The position numbers and the translations under genes were made by a program. Below, piece after piece: positions 1 through 5,695 of a stretch of 8,147 nt of DNA. Origin of the DNA: Micavibrio sp. UBA5703 (lineage in GTDB: Bacteria > Pseudomonadota > Alphaproteobacteria > Micavibrionales > Micavibrionaceae); assembly GCA_002420015.1 (NCBI GenBank), contig DIHF01000014.1, positions 1 to 8,147 of the forward strand. Direction: 5' to 3'. The notes beneath the pieces are model-generated. The model worked only from the letters and a program-made list of their open reading frames with translations. It was not told the origin of the DNA and made no database searches. Numbering within the stretch: the stretch's first letter is position 1; each line of letters starts with the position of its first letter.

Positions 1-429
1 CTTCATCGATGAAAAAAAGCATATTGCTCCTGCAACGGCATACAGGGTTTGCGTGATGTTTCCCGCGCCGGGTGCCAGTGGTCTTGCGTATTTTGATCCG
101 AGCGCGTCCCGTGCGCTCCAGACAACCTGAATTTGGTCTGCAAAAAATCGGGGCGCAAAAAAAGTAACGAGAAAAGAATACAATAAAAAGAGAAGAAAAA
201 AGACGCCGCTTTTACCAATCCGCCAAGAAGGCGCGATCAAAAATGCCTTGAAGGCAAAGATCGGCAGGAAGAGAAGGGCGGGATTGATTGTAAGCGGGCC
301 GACAGACAAAGCGGCGGCGGCAACAAGCATGGAAAGGACGCCCATAACGGCAGCCGTATTTTCCGCTTTGGCCAGAAGGCCAAATGGCACTAGTATAACG
401 GTAATTAACCCTATCAATTCAACAGACAT
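1..429 (-). CDS. Polytopic membrane protein, O-antigen polymerase/ligase-like (partial, N-terminus)
   Basis: The frame is open from an ATG at 429 to the left edge of the window (143 codons, no stop), so the C-terminus is missing. The product is very hydrophobic. Likely membrane segments lie near residues 4-20, 26-44, 49-65 and 74-92, with another starting near 129. Between the last two is a polar stretch ending in PLAPGAGNITQTLY, which resembles the loop before a membrane helix in Wzy/WaaL-type O-antigen polymerases and ligases. That likeness is from memory of the family, not a search. Such proteins act in the inner membrane on lipid-linked glycans. The neighbours (glycoside hydrolase, glycosyltransferase, exosortase) fit an exopolysaccharide role. 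No in-frame ATG lies upstream before a stop at 472-474, which supports the 429 start, although no good ribosome site is visible. It diverges from the hydrolase gene with only 32 bp between starts. The open frame is well supported; the exact function is tentative. Confidence 0.65.
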   Translation of the reverse strand, partial: MSVELIGLITVILVPFGLLAKAENTAAVMGVLSMLVAAAALSVGPLTINPALLFLPIFAFKAFLIAPSWRIGKSGVFFLLFLLYSFLVTFFAPRFFADQIQVVWSARDALGSKYARPLAPGAGNITQTLYAVAGAICFFSSMK

Positions 430-461
430 GCGGCCAATCCACTTGAGACAGGTTATCGAAC

Positions 462-1454
462 ATGAGCCGGATCAAAACATCAATGAAAAAGTACAATCAG
501 GTCGCCATATCCATTCTTTTCCTTGCTTTAAGCGCCCCGGCTTATTCTGAAACGCAGGAACATCCCGAGCAGACGTTTATCTGGGGGGCGGTCGGCCACA
601 ACGACAGGCCGGATCGCGGTCGGGCATATCCTTACAATTTCTTCTCTGTCAGCGAGCAAATGGACATGGTGACCACAGCAGGCATGAACGCGTATCGTGC
701 CGGGTGTAAGGAGGAAGCGTGCGAAAAGCTGATCGAGGAAACCGGAAAGAGGGGAATGGTCTTTTTGCGCTCCATCGAAATGAGGCCGGATGCCAAGCTT
801 ACGCCGGAAGAAAACTATCGGCGCGGCTATAATCATGGCCTTGAAGAAGCACAAAAATACAAGGGCAGAATAAAATACTATGAGGCGTCCAACGAGCTGG
901 ATAACTGGACAAAGCTGGCCGGAGATGGCAGCCACAAGGTCATGTACAATCCTTTCCGTTACAGGATGGCCCGCGAATTTCTCCGTGGTCTGGTTGATGG
1001 AATCCATGCAGGGGACAAAGAAGCCAGGGTTTTGATAGATAATGCCGGCTGGTGCCATTACGGATTTCTGAAAGCATTATGGGCAGATGGTGTCCGGTGG
1101 GATATTACGGCTTTTCACTGGTATTCCGATCAGGGAGACATTGAGCGTGCCGGGTGCCAAGCGGCTAACGTGGCTGAAATTCATGCATCATTTGGCAAGC
1201 CCGTCTGGATAACAGAATATAACTACAGGCCGAAAAAAGACGGTTACGATCAGGAAGAAGCCGGAGAATGGGTTGCCGCTTTTATTAACCAGGTCAAGGC
1301 GGTTGCCCCGAAATACAACATACAGGCTGCTTTCATCTATGAACTGTTTGATGAGCCGGATGAAGGTGGTACTGAAAAATACTATGGAATCATAGAGGAG
1401 GATGGAAAGAGAAAGAAAACATGGCACTCTATAAGAGAAAGCCTCACTGACTAA
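462..1454 (+). CDS. Secreted clan GH-A glycoside hydrolase (GH39/PslG-like)
   Basis: A 330-residue protein. A signal peptide is visible: a short basic start (MKKYNQ, residues 8-13), a hydrophobic core to about residue 26, and a probable cleavage after AYS (residue 29), so it is predicted to be exported. An ATG at 483 (residue 8) gives a more typical signal peptide and may be the true start; neither start has a strong ribosome site. The rest fits a single TIM-barrel catalytic domain of clan GH-A. YYEASNE places the acid/base Glu145 after Asn144, AFHWY (217-221) fits a later strand, and VWITEYNY places the nucleophile Glu252. FIYELFDEP (291-299) fits the last strand. Small enzymes of this kind, such as PslG, are often encoded in exopolysaccharide loci, where they cut the polymer made by the cluster. 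The clan is well supported; the family number and substrate are inferred. The 3' end overlaps the convergent glycosyltransferase gene by 11 bp. Confidence 0.82.
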   Translation: MSRIKTSMKKYNQVAISILFLALSAPAYSETQEHPEQTFIWGAVGHNDRPDRGRAYPYNFFSVSEQMDMVTTAGMNAYRAGCKEEACEKLIEETGKRGMVFLRSIEMRPDAKLTPEENYRRGYNHGLEEAQKYKGRIKYYEASNELDNWTKLAGDGSHKVMYNPFRYRMAREFLRGLVDGIHAGDKEARVLIDNAGWCHYGFLKALWADGVRWDITAFHWYSDQGDIERAGCQAANVAEIHASFGKPVWITEYNYRPKKDGYDQEEAGEWVAAFINQVKAVAPKYNIQAAFIYELFDEPDEGGTEKYYGIIEEDGKRKKTWHSIRESLTD

Positions 1455-2535
1455 TAGATTTGCCCTGAAGTTTTGAGTCAAAGAGCCTTTCCAAAACCTG
1501 TTCTGCGCTTTTACTCCATGAAAATTCCGCATAGCGGGTAGCGCCCTTCTGGCGCAGGGTCTCGCCCATGTCAGGGTCATCAAGAAAGCTTTGCAAACAA
1601 CGCGTGCAATCCGCTGTATCCTGCGCGCTGAAATAAAGCGCTGCATCGCCGCAGACTTCGCGTACTGCCGGGATATCGGCTGCCAGAACCGGGCAGCCAT
1701 GCACCATGGCTTCAAGCGGCGGAATGCCGAAACCTTCGTAAAGGCTGGGGAATACAAGGGCGAGGGCATGTTGGTACAGCGCAACGATTTCCCCGTCGGT
1801 CAGGCGGCCCGGCATCAGAATGTTTTCTGCCTGCGCGTCCAGGCTTTCGCGAAAAACCTTTGGGTTTGCCGCGCCGACGATGACGAATGCGATGTCGCTT
1901 CGTTTCAGTGCACGGAAGGCTTTTATCGCCATGCCCAGATTCTTCCGGGGTGCCGGTGAGCCGATGAACAGGAAATAGGGACGATCCTGCAGACCGAGCT
2001 TTTCGATCACCATATCATCGGAGGGGGCGCGCAATATATGCTCGTGCCCATTGTAAAAAACGGGTATGCGTTCGGAATCAAGGCTCAGGACGGCGGCCAG
2101 GTCGGAGGATGAAAACTTTGAAACGGTTGCGATCTGGCTTCGCTTCGCCAGAAGCCGCCCGAGTATCCGGTGGAAGGCCTGATAGGAAAGGGAAAAATCT
2201 TTCGGCATGCGGTAGGGTGCGACGTCGTGAATGATAACGGTCTGATGCGGATGGAGCACGGGGCCGCTGTTGGTCAGGCTCAGCAATGTGCCGTCACTCG
2301 CGGCGCGGTAGAGATCCCATTGTTCCCACGCATGGCCCTGCCGTGTGCCGCAGGTTTGGAATTTGATGTTTTTCAGTCCTTCGGGCGCCGGCGTTCCGGG
2401 CGGAGCGAGAATTGTAATGGCGTCCTTGAGGTTTGTAAGGCCCGCCAGCGTATCCATCGCCTGCACGATCTCGCGTGCGAAGCGCTCCGTGCCCGTTATA
2501 GGCTTTTGCAGGAAGCGTCCGTTGATATAAATCAT
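1444..2535 (-). CDS. GT-B fold glycosyltransferase, family 4 (GT1/GT4 superfamily)
   Basis: A 363-residue retaining glycosyltransferase, predicted to be cytoplasmic and to move a sugar from a nucleotide donor onto a growing exopolysaccharide. The N-terminal half has the acceptor-side Rossmann pattern: MIYINGRFL at the start, then the TGTERFAREI loop (residues 14-23), IIHDVAPYR (101-109) and ATVSKFSSSDL (136-146). The C-terminal half has the donor domain: YFLFIGSPAPRKNL (187-200), PGRLTDGEIVALY (242-254), and the E-x7-E motif with Glu267 and Glu275 in YEGFGIPPLEAM. The length is normal for the family. I chose the ATG at 2535 because it begins exactly at the first beta strand. A TTG at 2622 would add 29 residues without a ribosome site and through a stretch that looks like promoter. 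It runs divergently from the exosortase gene and its end overlaps the hydrolase gene tail to tail. The sugar specificity cannot be read. Confidence 0.9.
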   Translation of the reverse strand: MIYINGRFLQKPITGTERFAREIVQAMDTLAGLTNLKDAITILAPPGTPAPEGLKNIKFQTCGTRQGHAWEQWDLYRAASDGTLLSLTNSGPVLHPHQTVIIHDVAPYRMPKDFSLSYQAFHRILGRLLAKRSQIATVSKFSSSDLAAVLSLDSERIPVFYNGHEHILRAPSDDMVIEKLGLQDRPYFLFIGSPAPRKNLGMAIKAFRALKRSDIAFVIVGAANPKVFRESLDAQAENILMPGRLTDGEIVALYQHALALVFPSLYEGFGIPPLEAMVHGCPVLAADIPAVREVCGDAALYFSAQDTADCTRCLQSFLDDPDMGETLRQKGATRYAEFSWSKSAEQVLERLFDSKLQGKSISQ

Positions 2536-2602
2536 TAGCGGTCTTTTTGTTTTTTCCCAAAATCGAACGGGATCCGTAAGTTTGGACCCTAAACCGACTA
2601 CT

Positions 2603-2636
2603 GTTATATATAGTGGAGGCAAAGGATTCGGTGCAA
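2603..2636 (-). promoter_or_regulatory. Candidate promoter for the glycosyltransferase gene
   Basis: Reading the minus strand, TTGCAC (2636-2631) is followed after 18 bp by TATATA (2612-2607), and a second overlapping -10-like TATAAC lies at 2608-2603. This would give a 5' leader of about 65-70 nt before the ATG at 2535. The -35 matches only three of six consensus positions, so this is a weak, plausible call. Confidence 0.25.
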
Positions 2637-2707
2637 GATGTCTTCTGTTTTTTAGATTGTTTCCTATAACACTCGTAAGAAAATTACTGTTTTGTGCGAA
2701 TATTTTT

Positions 2708-2735
2708 TTGTAAATTACCGCATGTTTTCTATATT
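2708..2735 (+). promoter_or_regulatory. Candidate sigma-70 promoter for the exosortase gene
   Basis: TTGTAA (2708-2713), 16 bp, then TATATT (2730-2735), in the most AT-rich part of the window. Transcription would start near 2742, leaving a leader of about 53 nt before the ATG at 2795. The match is four of six at -35 and five of six at -10. Confidence 0.4.
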
Positions 2736-2784
2736 GCAGACAATACGTCAGTGCTGAGGGATTGTTTGGAAGTGCCGGCTGCTC

Positions 2785-2790
2785 AGGAGA
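2785..2790 (+). promoter_or_regulatory. Ribosome binding site that sets the exosortase start
   Basis: AGGAGA lies 4 nt before the ATG at 2795. It is the clearest Shine-Dalgarno sequence in the window and favours that ATG over the upstream in-frame TTG at 2762. Confidence 0.7.
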
Positions 2791-2794
2791 ATTA

Positions 2795-4354
2795 ATGAAG
2801 CAGGAAAGTTTGAAAAGTTTTTATCACAGATCCGGAGCTTTCATCCTTTTGTTCGGGGGATCTCTCCTTGCGACTGCCGTTAGTTTTTTTCCTTCTCTGG
2901 GTACGCTCTGGGCCGCATGGCAGACACCGGAATACAGTCATGGCATGCTTATTCCGGTCATAGCGCTCCTTATCGGTTCTCATGAACTGGCGAAAAAAAA
3001 GCCTCTCATTCTGCCGTCGTGGTCTGGCATACCTGTAATTCTGATTGGCTATGCGTGTTTTGCTGTTTCGCAGCTTTCCGCCTTTGAGCCGCCAGCTCAT
3101 TATGGTTTGTTGTTTTGTATTTTCGGGATCACGCTGTCTTTTTTCGGTCGCCAGACGACGAGAACGCTTTTACCTGCCTTTGCTTATCTTATCTTTGCCA
3201 TACCCTTGCCGCGTCTGATTCAAGTTGCTCTGACGGCCAAGCTGCAAATCCTGTCGACAACCACCGGGGTTTTCGTTTTGCAGATATTGAACATCCCGGT
3301 GTTTCAGGACGGAAATATCATTGACCTCGGAACGGAAAAACTTCAGGTCGTGGAGGCCTGCAGCGGCCTGCGCTATATGTTTCCACTACTTAGTTTCGGG
3401 TTCCTTGTAGCCTTCCTGTTTGATGGTGCCATGTGGAAGCGGGCCGCTATTTTTCTATCCGTTTTCCCTTTAACACTCGGTATGAACGCGCTGCGGATTG
3501 CGCTGGCTGGCATCCTTGTCAATGCATGGGGTAGCGGCATGGCTGAAGGCTTGGTCCATGAGTTTCAGGGATGGGCGGTGTTTTTATTGTGCCTCGGCAT
3601 CCTTCTGGCTGAAACATGGGTTTTGTCGCAAATTGGTAAGGGCAGGGGAAAATTACGCCTAGATTATTTCAGTGTGCCCGCAGGCCCATTTTTCGACGGG
3701 TCGTTAAATACGAGACGAGCGAGCATCGCGGCGTTTACGGTTTGTGCAATCCTTGCAGCGGTATCCGTTTTTTCCAGTCTTAATGAGCGGCAAGAAATTA
3801 TTCCCGCCAGAATACCTTTTCTCTCGTTTCCGCTTGCGCTCGGCGAATGGCGCGGGCAGCAGGAAATACTGGACCCGTTAATAGTTGAAACATTGCAAGC
3901 CACGGATTACTGGAACGCCAGCTACAAAAGAGAAGGGGATGAAACTCCCGTCAGCCTGTTCATGGCCTATTACGCCAGCCAGCGAACGGGCGCGGCGGCG
4001 CATTCACCCTCCAACTGCATCCCCGGAAGCGGCTGGCGTATCGTGCAGAGCGATATTCATCCGGTTGCCCTTGATCACATGTCGATCCCCGTAACCCGCA
4101 TCGTTATTCAAAAAGACAGCGCAAAGCTTCTTGTCTATTACTGGTTCGATCAACGGGGCAGGATTATCAACGAACAATACGGCGCAAAATGGTATTTGCT
4201 GGTTGATTCAATCACGAAAAAACGCACGGACGGTGCAATTATCCGCGTTATGACACCTATATCCGAAGCGGAAGATATAAGCACCGGGGATGCACGGTTA
4301 AGCGATTTCCTGCGCGGCATGTATCCTGCAACGAGGAACTTCATACCTGAATAG
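2795..4354 (+). CDS. Exosortase fused to an EpsI domain (XrtA/XrtD type)
   Basis: A 519-residue inner-membrane protein. Residues 1-280 are the exosortase (EpsH-like transpeptidase) domain with about eight or nine membrane helices and the three conserved residues of the family: Cys189 in VEACSGLRY, Arg234 in NALRIALAG, and His255 in VHEFQGWAVF. Exosortases recognise a C-terminal PEP-CTERM-type signal, cut it and process the protein for the surface, usually together with exopolysaccharide export. After a linker and another membrane segment (308-328), residues 337-485 match the EpsI domain: PLALGEWRG, a central AYYASQRTG, and the HSPSNCIPGSGW motif (403-414) with its conserved His and Cys. EpsI is often a separate gene; here it is fused. 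The length and fusion fit XrtA or the VPLPA-type XrtD; I cannot separate these by eye, so no symbol is given. The start is set by AGGAGA at 2785. The stop lies 13 bp before the 3' end of tRNA-Tyr, on the other strand. Confidence 0.93.
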   Translation: MKQESLKSFYHRSGAFILLFGGSLLATAVSFFPSLGTLWAAWQTPEYSHGMLIPVIALLIGSHELAKKKPLILPSWSGIPVILIGYACFAVSQLSAFEPPAHYGLLFCIFGITLSFFGRQTTRTLLPAFAYLIFAIPLPRLIQVALTAKLQILSTTTGVFVLQILNIPVFQDGNIIDLGTEKLQVVEACSGLRYMFPLLSFGFLVAFLFDGAMWKRAAIFLSVFPLTLGMNALRIALAGILVNAWGSGMAEGLVHEFQGWAVFLLCLGILLAETWVLSQIGKGRGKLRLDYFSVPAGPFFDGSLNTRRASIAAFTVCAILAAVSVFSSLNERQEIIPARIPFLSFPLALGEWRGQQEILDPLIVETLQATDYWNASYKREGDETPVSLFMAYYASQRTGAAAHSPSNCIPGSGWRIVQSDIHPVALDHMSIPVTRIVIQKDSAKLLVYYWFDQRGRIINEQYGAKWYLLVDSITKKRTDGAIIRVMTPISEAEDISTGDARLSDFLRGMYPATRNFIPE

Positions 4355-4367
4355 GTGAAAGAAGAAG

Positions 4368-4453
4368 TGGTGGAGGGGGTCGGATTCGAACCAACGTACT
4401 CGTGAGAGGGCAGATTTACAGTCTGCTGCCATTAACCACTCGGCCACCCCTCC
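4368..4453 (-). tRNA. tRNA-Tyr (anticodon GTA)
   Basis: The minus strand reads as a class II tRNA of 86 nt with an encoded CCA (4370-4368). The acceptor stem GGAGGGG pairs with CCCCTCC. The anticodon stem GCAGA/TCTGC closes the loop CTGTAAA with anticodon GTA (plus-strand 4417-4419). The long variable arm CCTCTCACGAGTACG is normal for bacterial tRNA-Tyr, and the T arm contains GGTTCGAATCC. There is no clear intrinsic terminator after the 3' end, which lies 13 bp from the convergent exosortase stop codon. Confidence 0.97.
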
Positions 4454-4479
4454 ATCCGGGCACCGACTTTGAGGCCCTC

Positions 4480-4508
4480 AGAAAAAAGACTTTCCCCCGT
4501 TCTGTCAA
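4480..4508 (-). promoter_or_regulatory. Probable promoter of tRNA-Tyr
   Basis: On the minus strand a perfect -35 TTGACA (4508-4503) is followed after 17 bp by TTTTCT (4485-4480), a poor -10, and then a GC-rich stretch, GAGGGCC. GC-rich discriminators are usual at stringently controlled stable-RNA promoters. The start would be near 4473, about 20 nt before the mature 5' end at 4453. The weak -10 lowers confidence. Confidence 0.45.
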
Positions 4509-4529
4509 GGGTGTAAATCTGCGGGTGGC

Positions 4530-5294
4530 ATGAAAACAGGGCAAAACAGGCAAGGCACACAAAACAAACCCACTCTTTACGGCTTTCATGCCGTGCGCGA
4601 GGCATGGCTGAACCCCGAGCGAACGGTTATTAACCTTTATGTCACGGATCAGTCCCGCAAGGGGTTTGAAGCCACCTTGCAGGAAGCAAAAAATAAGGGC
4701 CTGCGCCGCCCGGCCCCCACCATTATCGATAAAAACCAGATTGACAGGATGTTGCCCCGCGATGCCGTGCATCAGGGTCTGGCTTTGGCTGCAAACCCAT
4801 TGCCCGAAACCGGCGTGGATGATTTTGTGATCAGCGCCGGCAACCGCGCCCGCACGGTTCTTATCATGCTCGATCAGGTAACGGACCCGCATAATGTCGG
4901 GGCCATCCTGCGGAGCGCCTGTGCCTTTGGCGCGAGCGGCATGGTTTTGCAGCGTATGCACGCCCCGGCGCTGGAGGGCGTTCTGGCCAAGACAGCCTGC
5001 GGCGCGGTCGAGCATGTTCCGGTCGCCTATGAAACGAACCTCAGCCGCGCTATTGAAACCCTCAAAGACGGCGGGTTTTTTGTGATCGGCCTCGACGAGC
5101 ACGACAAAAACAGTATCGGTAAAATCAACTTTCCCGAAAAAACGCTCCTCGTTTTGGGATCGGAGGGCGAGGGAATCAGGCGGCTGGTGAAAGAAAACTG
5201 CGACGTGGTGGCTTGCCTCCCCACACATGGTCCCATTCACAGTCTTAATGTCTCGAACGCGGCGGCTGTCGCGCTTTTTGCCGCAACAAAATGA
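4530..5294 (+). CDS. rlmB: 23S rRNA (guanosine-2251-2'-O)-methyltransferase RlmB
   Basis: A 254-residue SPOUT (TrmH/SpoU) methyltransferase that uses S-adenosylmethionine to 2'-O-methylate a guanosine in the peptidyl-transferase P loop of 23S rRNA. The N-terminal substrate-binding domain is marked by LYGFHAVREAW (16-26). The knotted catalytic domain has all three SpoU motifs: DQVTDPHNVGAILRSA (115-130, with Asn122 and Arg128), VLGSEGEGIRRL (208-219, with Glu212), and IHSLNVSNAAAVALF (236-250). The length matches the family. RlmB rather than the tRNA enzyme TrmH is inferred from the N-terminal domain and the length. The ATG at 4530 is the only reasonable start; its ribosome site is weak (GGGTGG, 4523-4528). 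It diverges from tRNA-Tyr across 76 bp that must hold both promoters. Confidence 0.93.
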   Translation: MKTGQNRQGTQNKPTLYGFHAVREAWLNPERTVINLYVTDQSRKGFEATLQEAKNKGLRRPAPTIIDKNQIDRMLPRDAVHQGLALAANPLPETGVDDFVISAGNRARTVLIMLDQVTDPHNVGAILRSACAFGASGMVLQRMHAPALEGVLAKTACGAVEHVPVAYETNLSRAIETLKDGGFFVIGLDEHDKNSIGKINFPEKTLLVLGSEGEGIRRLVKENCDVVACLPTHGPIHSLNVSNAAAVALFAATK

Positions 5295-5335
5295 TGGCTA
5301 AAGTTGCCGCTTTTTGACAACGCGCTTTTTGCCGC
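5271..5335 (+). repeat. Pair of 14-bp perfect direct repeats, 51 bp apart
   Basis: GCGCTTTTTGCCGC occurs at 5271-5284, inside the last codons of rlmB, and again at 5322-5335, inside the spacer of the promoter at 5314-5343. A shortened relative (GCCGCTTTTTG) lies between them near 5306, and a degenerate copy (GCGCTTTGCGGCGTTA) near 5405. The exact match is seen directly; its origin is unknown. Confidence 0.7.
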
Positions 5336-5343
5336 GTTACAAT
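5314..5343 (+). promoter_or_regulatory. Strong sigma-70 promoter with a palindrome in its spacer
   Basis: A perfect -35 TTGACA (5314-5319), 18 bp, and the -10 TACAAT (5338-5343, five of six). Transcription would start near 5350. An inverted repeat, AACGCG (5319-5324) and CGCGTT (5333-5338), fills the spacer and touches both hexamers, a position where a repressor or spacer-binding activator could act. It is the best promoter in the window, and the next clear gene start is 350 bp away. Confidence 0.7.
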
Positions 5344-5561
5344 GAATTTAAGAGATAAAAACAAAAAATAATAAGAATAGAGGGCAGAATGATGATCGTT
5401 TACGCGCTTTGCGGCGTTAGGTCTCTTATTTTTATTTCAAGGTTTACCCCCGGCAGGTCTGACATGCATCCGCACAAACACACGCCAGCGCCTGTGTACG
5501 GGATTTCTGCGTTGCTGCGTAGCTATACACCCCAACATCAATACAGCAAAGGAACCCACAC

Positions 5562-5592
5562 GCTTTCAGGTTATTCCCCATAGCCTGAAAGC
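5562..5592 (+). other. 13-bp hairpin with UCCCC loop
   Basis: GCTTTCAGG (5562-5570) pairs perfectly with CCTGAAAGC (5584-5592). Four inner pairs (TTAT with ATAG, one of them G-U) extend the stem to 13 bp and leave the 5-nt loop UCCCC (5575-5579). It lies 22 nt before the terminator stem and appears to be a designed structural element of the transcript rather than coding sequence. Confidence 0.7.
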
Positions 5593-5614
5593 AACTTTCA
5601 CCCCCAACTCGAAA

Positions 5615-5648
5615 AAGCCCTGCGCTCCCCCGCAGGGCTTCTTTTTTT
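5615..5648 (+). terminator. Strong rho-independent terminator
   Basis: The stem AAGCCCTGCG (5615-5624) pairs over 10 bp with CGCAGGGCTT (5631-5640), with loop CTCCCC (5625-5630), followed by C and seven T (5642-5648). It ends the unit started at 5350 and lies 47 bp before the polA ATG. Confidence 0.92.
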
Positions 5649-5695
5649 GTAGCCGAACACTGGACTCTTGCCCTCTGCTGGGTCATGGTTCGGAG

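Larger units (their letters stand above)
5350..5648 (+). ncRNA. Candidate small RNA (or attenuated leader) between rlmB and polA
   Basis: A compact transcription unit of about 300 nt bounded by the promoter at 5314-5343 and the terminator at 5615-5648. It matches no RNA family I recognise (not tRNA, tmRNA, 6S, SRP or RNase P RNA by eye). It has an A-rich 5' end, a 13-bp hairpin at 5562-5592 with loop UCCCC, and a terminator hairpin with loop CUCCCC. Further C runs lie at 5446-5451, 5530-5533 and 5601-5605, all on this strand. C-rich loops of this kind pair with ribosome binding sites in several known small RNAs. A 64-codon ORF (5389-5583) overlaps it but its predicted product is unlike any family I know. 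The alternative is a polA leader with read-through of the terminator. The boundaries are well supported; the function is not known. Confidence 0.5.

Noticed and set aside
3..218. 71-residue minus-strand ORF
   Set aside because: It is out of frame with the longer open frame from 429 to 1, which has membrane-protein character throughout.
528..1058. 176-residue minus-strand ORF
   Set aside because: It is antisense to the glycoside hydrolase, which has a signal peptide and catalytic motifs; the reverse product shows no motif.
2536..2622. TTG start at 2622 that would extend the glycosyltransferase by 29 residues
   Set aside because: No ribosome site precedes it, the extra residues do not fit the GT-B start, and the DNA there looks like promoter.
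2611..2640. Possible sigma-54 (-24/-12) promoter, since exosortase loci are often under such control
   Set aside because: GC is present in a TTTGC context on the minus strand, but no GG lies at the required 12-nt distance.
4416..5240. 274-residue minus-strand ORF
   Set aside because: It is antisense to rlmB and runs into the tRNA-Tyr gene; the SpoU motifs on the plus strand decide the coding strand.
5389..5583. 64-codon ORF inside the rlmB-polA gap, with a modest ribosome-site-like GAGGG upstream
   Set aside because: The predicted product is unlike any family I recognise, is rich in His, Pro and Tyr in no clear pattern, and its stop falls inside the 5562-5592 hairpin. I favour RNA structure over coding, though a dual-function RNA is not excluded.
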